Assembly (NCBI GenBank): GCA_028289585.1
Contig: JANQPI010000026.1
Span: 248,001 to 312,000 of the forward strand
Direction: 5' to 3'
Length of the DNA: 64,000 bases
Origin: Candidatus Zixiibacteriota bacterium
Lineage (GTDB): Bacteria; Zixibacteria; MSB-5A5; GN15; FEB-12
Position numbers and translations under genes: made by a program. Of the stretch, positions 57,471 to 64,000 are shown one piece after another (position 1 is the stretch's first letter; each line of letters starts with the position of its first letter). The notes under the pieces are model-generated. The model was not told where the DNA came from, did not search any database, and saw only the letters and a program-made list of their open reading frames with translations.

Positions 57471-59624
57471 ATGGCCCGCGACTCGTATCCTGTCTGGCTG
57501 ATGCCGGGCATTCTTATTGGTGCCATCGTTGGGGCACTCGTTGGGTTCTTCTATCCAGCGGTTATGCTCAACCTCGGATGGCTTGGTAACATCTTCGCTC
57601 TTGGCGTGCAACTGATCGCTCTCCCGCTGCTTGCTGCCACGATCGTAATATCGTTCTCAAAGTTGGGAGAGTGGCAGCGACTTGGCGGACTGATAGGAAA
57701 GCTCGCGCTGTTCGTGGTTGCAACGGCTGGGCTTGCCTCCGTCGCTGCTCTCGCCCTCGTACTGACGTTTCGTCCAGGACTAGGGGGAGCGGTGTTACCG
57801 GATCTGACCGCCGCATCCGGGGCATTCTCAACCTACCTTGGCCCGTTTCAGCCACCGGTACCTGATTCGGTCGCCACGACGATCTTTGAGGCTGATCTCT
57901 TCTGGATTCTGGTAACGTTGGCATTACTGGCATTTGGCATGTTTCGTCTGAATAGCCGTCAGAAGACTCTCTACAATCTCGCGGTTGAGGTCCAACAAAT
58001 CACCATCGCCATTTTGCGAGCGGTGGCGATCGTCGCTCCGATTGGCGTCTTCGCGTTGATCGGTGCTGCCGTTGCTGGCAATCGGACGTCGCTCTTCTTC
58101 CTTGGCGATATCGGGAGTTACGTTCTGACCGTGCTTGTTGGTTTTGCCGTTCTGGCGCTCATCATTTATCCTCTCGCGCTTGTCCTTTTTGCGGGTGGAT
58201 CGCCATTTGCGCAACTGAGTCGACTTGGACCGGCCGCCAGCGTTGCGTTTGCAACGTCATCGTCGGCGACCGCAGCGCCGTTTACCTTCCAGGCTCTGAA
58301 TGACTCCGACGCGATTCGCCCCTATGCTTCCGGAACGATCTTGCCGCTGGCGATCACGGTGAACGTTGCTGCGACGCTGCTCTACTTAATCGCGGCGGCG
58401 TCGTTTGCAGCCCTTGCCTCGGGGACTCCGCTAACCCTGGCTCATTGGGCGGTGATCATTGGTGGTGGTTTCGTGTTGTCATTTGGGCTTTCCGGTCTGC
58501 CAACCGCCGCGATCGCTGTCGCCCCCGTTCTGCTGACGACGGCTGGATTTCCGATTGAGGGTCTGGCGGTTGTTCCAATTTTGCTCGCAACCGACTGGTT
58601 ACTCGATCGCTTCCGCGCGGTCGTTAACGTGTGGGGCGATGCCGTCGCGTGTGCCGTGCTGAACGATGCCCGCGAATTTTCGCGTCCAGCGTCGCGGGAA
58701 CGGACGACCCGTCCCGAACGACTTGAAGGGCGTTCCCGTTTGGTCGGCGATGCGCCACGTTCGGAACCAACACGAGAACGATCTGGATCCGCCCGTCCGC
58801 CGCGAAGTCGAGGCGATCGCCCGGAGCGACGGTCATCCGACCGTAGCCGTGACCGCGAAGCGCTGCCTCGTCGCGATCGTGACCGAGATCGTGACCGTGA
58901 CAGGCATACGGACGCCTCGCCAGCGGAATCGCCGTTTGCGATCTCGGAGGAGTCGGCACCATCCCTTGATATCGTTACCGGACTGCCACAGTCGACCAGT
59001 ACGGATCAGGGTGAACGCAATCGTTCCAGTTCGGCTGGGCGGGAGCGGGATAGTCGTGACCGACGCACTGGTCGTGGACCACGGCGTACCGAATCGGCGG
59101 AGACGAGACGTCGAGATCGTTCCGACGACAGTCCTCGCCGTTCCGAGCGATCGGCACCGCCAACCGGAACACCCGGTCCCGATCTCGACAAGATCGCGGT
59201 AGCGACCAATTTCATGCGGTCATCAGAGGCTTCACCCGAGACCGAATCGGAAGTCAAGCCGCTCCTCGTCGAAGGTCCTCCCGACGTTCCGCCGGCGTCT
59301 GTAGATCAACCGACGCCGGTTTCACATCGTGAGACCGATGCCCCCGCTCGGACTGCCGAACCGGAAGCGCCGATTGCGAGTGAACCTCGAGTCTCGGAAG
59401 ATGCTGAGGTGCCGACCGATGACGATGCTCCGGTCACTGCCGCCGATGACGTGAAGTCGTCGTCCTCGCGAGCGTTCGGTCGTTCCCGAGCCCGTCGTGG
59501 CGCCGCGTTACGCCAATCTGATGGGGACAAGTCGAACACCGAATCAGCAACTGCGACGGAGACTCGGAGTGACGATTTCACAACCGAGGGAGCGTCGTTT
59601 GGTCGGGGGAAGCGCCGCAAGTAG
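57471..59624 (+). CDS. SLC1/DAACS-type symporter with long charged, disordered C-terminal tail
   Basis: A 717-residue protein. Residues 1-400 are a membrane transporter resembling the dicarboxylate/amino acid:cation symporter family: ATSSSATAAPFTF corresponds to the re-entrant loop HP1, GLPTAAIAVAPVLL to HP2, and DWLLDRFRAVVNVWGDAVACAVL to the TM8 signature with N-V-x-G-D. The usual NMDGT of TM7 reads NVAAT, so the sodium site may be altered. Residues about 405-717 are strongly charged and low-complexity: many Arg-Asp and Arg-Glu pairs, Ser and Pro, then a Glu/Pro/Ala/Asp stretch and a basic end GRGKRRK. Such a tail is absent from typical symporters. The ATG follows AGGTGG. The substrate is unknown. 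Confidence 0.82.
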   Translation: MARDSYPVWLMPGILIGAIVGALVGFFYPAVMLNLGWLGNIFALGVQLIALPLLAATIVISFSKLGEWQRLGGLIGKLALFVVATAGLASVAALALVLTFRPGLGGAVLPDLTAASGAFSTYLGPFQPPVPDSVATTIFEADLFWILVTLALLAFGMFRLNSRQKTLYNLAVEVQQITIAILRAVAIVAPIGVFALIGAAVAGNRTSLFFLGDIGSYVLTVLVGFAVLALIIYPLALVLFAGGSPFAQLSRLGPAASVAFATSSSATAAPFTFQALNDSDAIRPYASGTILPLAITVNVAATLLYLIAAASFAALASGTPLTLAHWAVIIGGGFVLSFGLSGLPTAAIAVAPVLLTTAGFPIEGLAVVPILLATDWLLDRFRAVVNVWGDAVACAVLNDAREFSRPASRERTTRPERLEGRSRLVGDAPRSEPTRERSGSARPPRSRGDRPERRSSDRSRDREALPRRDRDRDRDRDRHTDASPAESPFAISEESAPSLDIVTGLPQSTSTDQGERNRSSSAGRERDSRDRRTGRGPRRTESAETRRRDRSDDSPRRSERSAPPTGTPGPDLDKIAVATNFMRSSEASPETESEVKPLLVEGPPDVPPASVDQPTPVSHRETDAPARTAEPEAPIASEPRVSEDAEVPTDDDAPVTAADDVKSSSSRAFGRSRARRGAALRQSDGDKSNTESATATETRSDDFTTEGASFGRGKRRK

Positions 59625-59675
59625 CTGATACCGATCCTAGTTGACGGAGCGATCCAGGGTGAGCACACTACCAAG

Positions 59676-60167
59676 ATGATTATGACACGTTTCGTCGTTG
59701 TGCTCTTTGTCGTTGTTGCGGTCACAACCGGTTGCTCGACCGATGAAGACGTGAACCAATCCCCCCCGGCCAACCGCCTAGGCAATCAATCAGTCGTTAC
59801 CGGAGTGGTTGAGTTCCGATCCGGTGATTGGATGCCCGGGCCAGGAGGTCCCACGGGAACGTCGGAGCCGGTCGAGCGGACGCTTCGGTTCTATGAACCG
59901 ACCGGCTTTGATCAAGTTACCCCCCACGATGAACTCGGGGGCGGGTTCTTCTCCGCCGTCGAAACCGACGTTGTCGGAACGGCGGTCTCCGATGCCTCGG
60001 GTCGTTTCGTCCTCGCCCTGTCACCCGGTACATACTCGCTGTTCATTGAGGAAGCTGGTACCTTGTACTCACCGCGAAGTGACAGCCGGATCTTCTGGCC
60101 GGTCGTTGTAGAGGAGAGTCGACCGACTGAGCTTGAGGTCATAATCGACTACGCCGCGGCGTATTGA
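59676..60167 (+). CDS. Lipoprotein with carboxypeptidase-regulatory-like fold
   Basis: A 163-residue lipoprotein with lipobox VTTGC (signal MIMTRFVVVLFVVVAVTTGC). After a short linker, the body reads VVTGVVEFRSGDWMPG, then VVGTAVSDASGRFVLALSPGTYSLFIEEAGTLY and FWPVVVEESRPTELEVIIDY. The phrase T-A-V-S-D-x-S-G-R-F-V-L-x-L-x-P-G-T-Y-S-L is typical of carboxypeptidase-regulatory-like Ig folds. Function is unknown. No clear Shine-Dalgarno is seen; the second ATG at 59682 is an alternative start. It lies 51 nt after the transporter gene. Confidence 0.72.
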   Translation: MIMTRFVVVLFVVVAVTTGCSTDEDVNQSPPANRLGNQSVVTGVVEFRSGDWMPGPGGPTGTSEPVERTLRFYEPTGFDQVTPHDELGGGFFSAVETDVVGTAVSDASGRFVLALSPGTYSLFIEEAGTLYSPRSDSRIFWPVVVEESRPTELEVIIDYAAAY

Positions 60168-60316
60168 CGCCGATTTCGCGGAACAAACACAGCCGAGGAT
60201 GCATATAGCTGATAACAGTGCACGCAATGGGACGGGGGCACGCCGCGACATCCTAACCGGGCTGCACGGGAGCAGCGATCCTGGCGAAACGCCGGGGTAA
60301 GGACGGGTTATCATTT

Positions 60317-61186
60317 ATGAACTTCATGAAAGTTGCATTTCTCATGGCGCTGCTGATCGCGCTCTTCATGGGGATTGGCTATCTTGTCGGTGGTCAAGCC
60401 GGCATGATGATTGCATTCATCTTCGCTGTGGTGATGAATTTCGGCAGCTATTGGTTTTCCGATAAGCTGATTCTTAAGATGTATCGCACGCGGCCGATTA
60501 CCGAGAACGATAATCCGCGATTGTATCGGGTCGTTCGTCGGGTGTCGACCGCCGCTAACATTCCCATGCCGAAAGTTGCGATCATTCCAACCCGAGCGGC
60601 GAACGCGTTCGCAACCGGGCGAAACGTTCAGAACGCAACGGTTGCCGCCTCCGAGGGACTGCTTGAGATGCTCAATGAGGACGAACTTGAAGGTGTCATG
60701 GGTCATGAGGTGGCCCACGTCGTCAATCGGGATATGCTGATCGGTACGATTGCCGCCACATTTGCCGGAGCGATCGGCATGCTGGCGTCGATGGCACAGT
60801 GGGCTGCGATTCTTGGCACAGGCCGCTCAGACGAGCGGGGTGGCAGTGCGATCGGATTACTCGTAACGGCGATTGTGGCGCCATTGGCTGCGATGGTCCT
60901 GCAGACCGCTATCTCCCGTCAGCGGGAGTACAAGGCCGATGCGGTGGGGGGCAGCCTGACCGGTAAATATCTGCCACTTGCCAATGCCCTCCGAAAGTTG
61001 CACAATGCGCCGGTGCAGATGGCGATGCAGGGACAGGCGCAAATGGCGACGGCCAATCTGATGATTGCGAACCCATTGGCCGGTCGCGGTCTCGCCAATC
61101 TTTTTTCGACCCATCCCCCATATGAGGAACGCGTGCGCCGGTTACAGGAATTGGCGCAGACAGCCCCGTATAAAGGTTATGCCTGA
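60317..61186 (+). CDS. htpX: HtpX-type membrane zinc metalloprotease
   Basis: A 289-residue M48 family protease of the inner membrane. N-terminal helices: VAFLMALLIALFMGIGYLV and MMIAFIFAVVMNFGSYWF. The catalytic motif HEVAH is in GVMGHEVAHVVNRD, and the third zinc ligand Glu in SRQREYKADAVGG. Two more helices lie at about 155-195. C-terminal THPPYEERVRRLQ is typical of the family. HtpX degrades misfolded membrane proteins and works together with FtsH in stress control. The ATG at 60317 is used; an alternative is at 60326. The 149-nt upstream leader is GC-rich with possible secondary structure. Together with the HtrA copies it points to strong envelope quality control. Confidence 0.93.
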   Translation: MNFMKVAFLMALLIALFMGIGYLVGGQAGMMIAFIFAVVMNFGSYWFSDKLILKMYRTRPITENDNPRLYRVVRRVSTAANIPMPKVAIIPTRAANAFATGRNVQNATVAASEGLLEMLNEDELEGVMGHEVAHVVNRDMLIGTIAATFAGAIGMLASMAQWAAILGTGRSDERGGSAIGLLVTAIVAPLAAMVLQTAISRQREYKADAVGGSLTGKYLPLANALRKLHNAPVQMAMQGQAQMATANLMIANPLAGRGLANLFSTHPPYEERVRRLQELAQTAPYKGYA

Positions 61187-61252
61187 CGATCAACCTCCTG
61201 ACCGAACCGGTCATAGTAGCCCGCCCCGCCGCGCTTTGGAGCGTGTCTAGCG

Positions 61253-62623
61253 GTGGGGCAATCAATCTGGATTGAATTCACCGCTATCGCGTTGCTGATT
61301 CTCGGCAATGCGTTTTTCGCGCTGGCCGAATTCTCAGTCGTCGCCAGTCGCCGGGCGCGTCTTGCCGAGCGTGTTAAGCGTGGTTCCAAAGGAGCCAAGC
61401 GGGCGCTTGCTCTGCGGGAACGGGCCGAGCGCTTCCTGGCATCTTCGCAGGTTGGGATTACGCTCTTCGGTGTCTTCGCTGGTGTTCTCGGTGGTGAGGC
61501 GGTCGTCGATTGGTTAACACCGTATCTGGCTGCAATACCGATCGAGGTCGTTACCGAATCGGCCCGGTCGATTGCCATTGTGACGGTCGCCGTCGCCATC
61601 ACGGTTGTCTCGGTCACGATCGGTGAACTGGTTCCGAAGTATCTCGCCCTGGCGCACCCCGAGCGCTTCGCCAGCCTGGTGGCGCCGCCGATGTCGATCA
61701 TCGTCATTCTCAGCGCTCCGTTTGCTGCTGCGCTATCCGGATTGGCGCGGGGAGTGGTTTGGCTGTTTGGCGTTCGCAAAGAGGATGAACACGACGCGGT
61801 GTCGGAAGCCGAAATCGATCAGATGATCGTGGAGGGGACCGAACGTGGCATCTTCGATGAGACCGAACAGCGACTCGTGCACTCGGTGTTTGAGTTTGCC
61901 GATTCGACCGTGCGTCGGGCGATGCAGCCGCGTCCCGATGTCATTGCCGTGGCCAAAGATGACCCACCGGAGCGGGTTCTGCAGCTCGTCGCCGACGAAG
62001 GCTACTCCCGTTATCCGGTCTACAGTGATACGATTGATACCGTTGTTGGTATTCTTAATGTGAAAGATCTGTTTACGGCGTTGCGCCATGAGCCGAACGG
62101 CGAGGAGCGCCGAACCGGGCGCAATGGCAACGGTACGGTAACGTCGGTCCAGGACATCATGCGCGAACCGTATTTTGTTCCGGAGTCAATGCCGTTGGCC
62201 AAACTGCTCGTCGAGTTTCAGCGGGGGAAAAACCACCTGGCGATTGTTCTCGATGACTACGGCGGTACCGCTGGAATCATCACTCTTGAGGATGTGCTCG
62301 AAGAGCTGGTTGGTGAGATCAAAGATGAACATGACGAGGAGTCGGCACCGGTCGCCCGACAATCTGAACACGTGGTCTATGCCGACGGTGCGGTCTGGCC
62401 GGGTGAGGTGAACAACCTGATGCAATGGGAACTGCCGGAGGAGGATGTCGACACCCTGGCGGGACTCTATATCGACCATTCCGGACAAATCCCTGATAAG
62501 ATGGATTCAACGCAGGTCGGTGACGTCTTACTAACTGTGCTCGAAAAGGACGGTCATCGGATCAAACGAATGAAGCTCGAACGCGTCGTCTTTGGCGACG
62601 ATGAAACAGATGACAACGACTAA
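61253..62623 (+). CDS. CNNM/hemolysin-C-type membrane protein with CBS and CorC_HlyC domains
   Basis: A 456-residue protein: DUF21/CNNM membrane domain with about four helices (1-165: FTAIALLILGNAFFALAEFSVVASRRARL, ASSQVGITLFGVFAGVLGGE, TIGELVPKYLAL), two CBS domains (about 215-340: MQPRPDVIAVAKDDPPERVLQLVADEGYSRYPVYSDTIDTVVGILNVKDL and DIMREPYFVPESMPLAKLLVEFQRGKNHLAIVLDDYGGTAGIITLEDVLEEL) and a C-terminal transporter-associated domain (VYADGAVWPGEVNNLM, DVDTLAGLYIDHSGQIPD). Such proteins are linked to magnesium or cobalt efflux. GTG at 61253 has GGAG at about 13 nt upstream. The DedA-like gene overlaps its 3' end by about 23 nt. Confidence 0.9.
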   Translation: MGQSIWIEFTAIALLILGNAFFALAEFSVVASRRARLAERVKRGSKGAKRALALRERAERFLASSQVGITLFGVFAGVLGGEAVVDWLTPYLAAIPIEVVTESARSIAIVTVAVAITVVSVTIGELVPKYLALAHPERFASLVAPPMSIIVILSAPFAAALSGLARGVVWLFGVRKEDEHDAVSEAEIDQMIVEGTERGIFDETEQRLVHSVFEFADSTVRRAMQPRPDVIAVAKDDPPERVLQLVADEGYSRYPVYSDTIDTVVGILNVKDLFTALRHEPNGEERRTGRNGNGTVTSVQDIMREPYFVPESMPLAKLLVEFQRGKNHLAIVLDDYGGTAGIITLEDVLEELVGEIKDEHDEESAPVARQSEHVVYADGAVWPGEVNNLMQWELPEEDVDTLAGLYIDHSGQIPDKMDSTQVGDVLLTVLEKDGHRIKRMKLERVVFGDDETDDND

Positions 62624-63299
62624 GTCGTCCGCATCAACCAAATCGAATCCGCTGACCGCTCCGCTCCGCTGGTTACGATCACTCTATGCCTGGGTGCTCG
62701 GATGGGGTAAGTCAAAGTACGGCATGTGGGCACTGTTTCTGATCGCACTCGCGGAATCGTCGTTCTTTCCCATACCGCCCGATGTCCTGTTGATCGCGCT
62801 CACCATGGGGGCGCACAAGAAGTGGGCGCGCTTTGCCGTGGTGTGCTCGATTGGCTCGGTGCTGGGGGGAATCATTGGCTATGCGATCGGCTATGGAGCG
62901 TATGACGTTGTCGGTCAGCCGATGTTGGGTTTCATCGCCTCGCTTTCCGGCACCGATCCGGATACTTTGCTCCAGACTGCGGATCACTGGTTCAATGAGA
63001 AAGAGATCCAGGGCATGAAGGTAGGTGCCTGGGCGGTGGGGCTGGCCGGATTCACTCCGATTCCTTACAAGGTGTTCACGATCGCTGCCGGTTTCTTCCA
63101 CATGGATTTCCTCGTCTTTGTGATCGCCTCAGCGATTTCGCGAACCGCTCGATTCTTCCTGGTGGCAGGACTGATTGGGCTACTCTATGACCGGTACGGT
63201 GATCGTATCCAGGTCTTCATCGACAAATACTTTGATTGGCTGGCGCTTGCCTTCGCGGTGCTCCTGATCGGTGGATTTGTGTTGATCGGGATGATTTGA
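62601..63299 (+). CDS. DedA/YqaA-family membrane protein
   Basis: A protein of about 232 residues (SNARE-associated/DedA superfamily, YqaA branch). The core reads GMWALFLIALAESSFFPIPPDVLLIALTMG, then FAVVCSIGSVLGGIIGYAIGYGAYDVVG and VGLAGFTPIPYKVFTIAAGFFHMDFLVFVIASAISRTARFFLVA, with the family's E-x-x-x-x-P-x-P-x-x and G-x-x-x-x-P-x-K-x-x motifs. DedA proteins are linked to lipid flipping and membrane homeostasis. The start is uncertain: ATG at 62601 or 62610, both inside the preceding CBS gene. Coupled translation is likely. Confidence 0.88.
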   Translation: MKQMTTTKSSASTKSNPLTAPLRWLRSLYAWVLGWGKSKYGMWALFLIALAESSFFPIPPDVLLIALTMGAHKKWARFAVVCSIGSVLGGIIGYAIGYGAYDVVGQPMLGFIASLSGTDPDTLLQTADHWFNEKEIQGMKVGAWAVGLAGFTPIPYKVFTIAAGFFHMDFLVFVIASAISRTARFFLVAGLIGLLYDRYGDRIQVFIDKYFDWLALAFAVLLIGGFVLIGMI

Positions 63300-63322
63300 T
63301 GCCTCCCCGGGAATCATAACCG

Positions 63323-64000
63323 ATGCATCACCATGATCACCACGTAGGCAGCGATAATCTGACCGCGAGACGCCTCGGGTGGGCGATTGCGGTGAATGCT
63401 CTGATCGTCGTTGCGGAACTCGTCGGGGGCTGGGTCACCGGATTTCTCGCCCTGACCGCGGATGCTATTCATAATGCGTCCGATGTGGCGGCACTGATTA
63501 TTGCGCTGCTCGCGCTGAAAGCAACCGCGCTCCCCGCGACCAAGCGTTCAACCTTCGGATGGCAACGCGTCGAGGTGTTAACCGGGTTTGTCTCTGCTGT
63601 CACTCTGCTTGTGATCGCGGTCTTTATCGTCATTGAGGCGATTGAGCGTTTCGCCAATCCAGTGCCGCTCCGGCAGCCCGGTCTCCTGCTAACGATCGCG
63701 CTGGTCGGTCTGATAGGAAACGTCGTTGCCGTCCTGCTGCTGCACCGCTCTCGTGATCAATCCCTCAATATGCGAGCCGCGTGGCTGCATCTGGTTTTTG
63801 ATACGCTTTCCTCGGTAATCGTTATTCTGGGCGGAGTGCTGGTCTACTTCACCGGCATCAGCTACGTCGATCCGATTCTGTCGCTGGTCATTGCCATCAT
63901 GCTGGTCTGGTCGTCGTACCAGGTGATCCGTGAGGCGACGTTCGTTCTCCTTGAAGCGGTTCCCTCGCGAATGAACTACGACGACGTTGCCAACGCGATT
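63323..64000 (+). CDS. Cation diffusion facilitator (CzcD-type zinc transporter), cut by window end
   Basis: Frame open from ATG at 63323 to the window end, 226 codons without a stop. It starts with a His cluster (MHHHDHH) of likely metal-binding character. Six helices follow, including LTADAIHNASDVAALIIALLAL (metal-site motif H-N-x-S-D in TM2) and AAWLHLVFDTLSSVIVILGGVL (H-x-x-x-D in TM5). The visible end VLLEAVPSRMNYDDVANAI begins the cytoplasmic domain. The family exports Zn, Co or Cd in exchange for protons. It lies 23 nt after the DedA gene. The C-terminal domain is outside the window. Confidence 0.92.
   Translation, partial: MHHHDHHVGSDNLTARRLGWAIAVNALIVVAELVGGWVTGFLALTADAIHNASDVAALIIALLALKATALPATKRSTFGWQRVEVLTGFVSAVTLLVIAVFIVIEAIERFANPVPLRQPGLLLTIALVGLIGNVVAVLLLHRSRDQSLNMRAAWLHLVFDTLSSVIVILGGVLVYFTGISYVDPILSLVIAIMLVWSSYQVIREATFVLLEAVPSRMNYDDVANAI

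Noticed and set aside
60168-60316. Possible riboswitch before htpX (GC-rich, with a CTGGCG-AAA-CGCCGG hairpin)
   Set aside because: No known riboswitch consensus can be recognised; a simple hairpin is not enough. A covariance-model search would decide.
1-64000. Search for CRISPR arrays, insertion sequences, integrases and rRNA
   Set aside because: No spaced direct repeats, transposase or integrase motifs, or conserved rRNA sequence were seen; the only repeats are inside surface-protein genes.

Overview
The window is about 57-58% GC by eye and looks like chromosome from a Gram-negative, FCB-group-like bacterium, most plausibly candidate phylum Zixibacteria or a close relative. This is an inference from family signatures: dockerin-like C-termini of the form CC-x-G-x-TGDVNCDGSVGLPDLSTLID, C-terminal NYPNPFNP...VYNVLG sorting modules, PEP-CTERM tails, lipoproteins, a TolC-type outer-membrane protein, and a short SigA-type sigma factor without region 1.1. 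I see no phage, transposon, CRISPR or rRNA. Two tRNAs are present (Leu-CAG, Arg-ACG).

Layout. 1-4260: minus-strand operon (inactive transglutaminase/7TM, ATP-grasp ligase-like, truncated TPR protein). 4551-14310: short units (SnoaL-like, PEP-CTERM, two adjacent cysteine-rich exported proteins, SDR, baeRF-like protein, lipoproteins, dienelactone hydrolase, PLP lyase). 14456-21350: envelope cluster (ECF sigma factor, DUF4097 protein, bactofilin-like membrane protein, toast-rack protein, HtrA, and a second HtrA copy without a catalytic triad). 21613-28524: cohesin-like surface protein, kinase-pseudokinase, and a dockerin surface protein with extreme codon bias. 28680-32836: six-gene overlapping operon (aldolase, lysine-less aminotransferase, folB, folK, deoxynucleoside kinase, panB). 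33035-41016: HtrA, primary-type sigma factor, GT-C glycosyltransferase, tRNA-Leu, phosphoesterase, LVIVD/PKD/dockerin protein, Lrp regulator. 41024-47368: asymmetric heterodimeric ABC exporter with an apparent leader-peptide attenuator, and divergently a substrate-binding-domain/TolC fusion. 47373-56466: small membrane protein, tRNA-Arg, PP2C phosphatase, and two surface proteins including one of 2054 residues. 56828-64000: VanZ-like protein, SLC1-type transporter with a charged tail, lipoprotein, HtpX, CNNM-type CBS protein, DedA/YqaA protein and a truncated zinc transporter.

How the genes fit together. The dominant theme is the cell envelope: export, surface display (PEP-CTERM, dockerin/cohesin-like, FlgD-like C-termini), proteolytic quality control (three HtrA-type proteins, HtpX) and envelope-stress sigma control. 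Pseudo-enzymes recur beside intact homologues: pseudokinase domain, pseudo-HtrA, transglutaminase without Asp, aminotransferase without Lys, and a degenerate ABC site.

The most interesting candidate system is the 44.6-45.0 kb region. A 24-codon leader ORF with a strong Shine-Dalgarno lies upstream of an intrinsic terminator whose 5' arm can alternatively pair with the leader ORF. The operon behind it encodes a BmrC/BmrD (TM287/288)-type exporter. This layout matches ribosome-mediated attenuation of a drug exporter. A second recurring signal is leaderless promoters, with -10 boxes 5-8 nt before the start codon at several genes.
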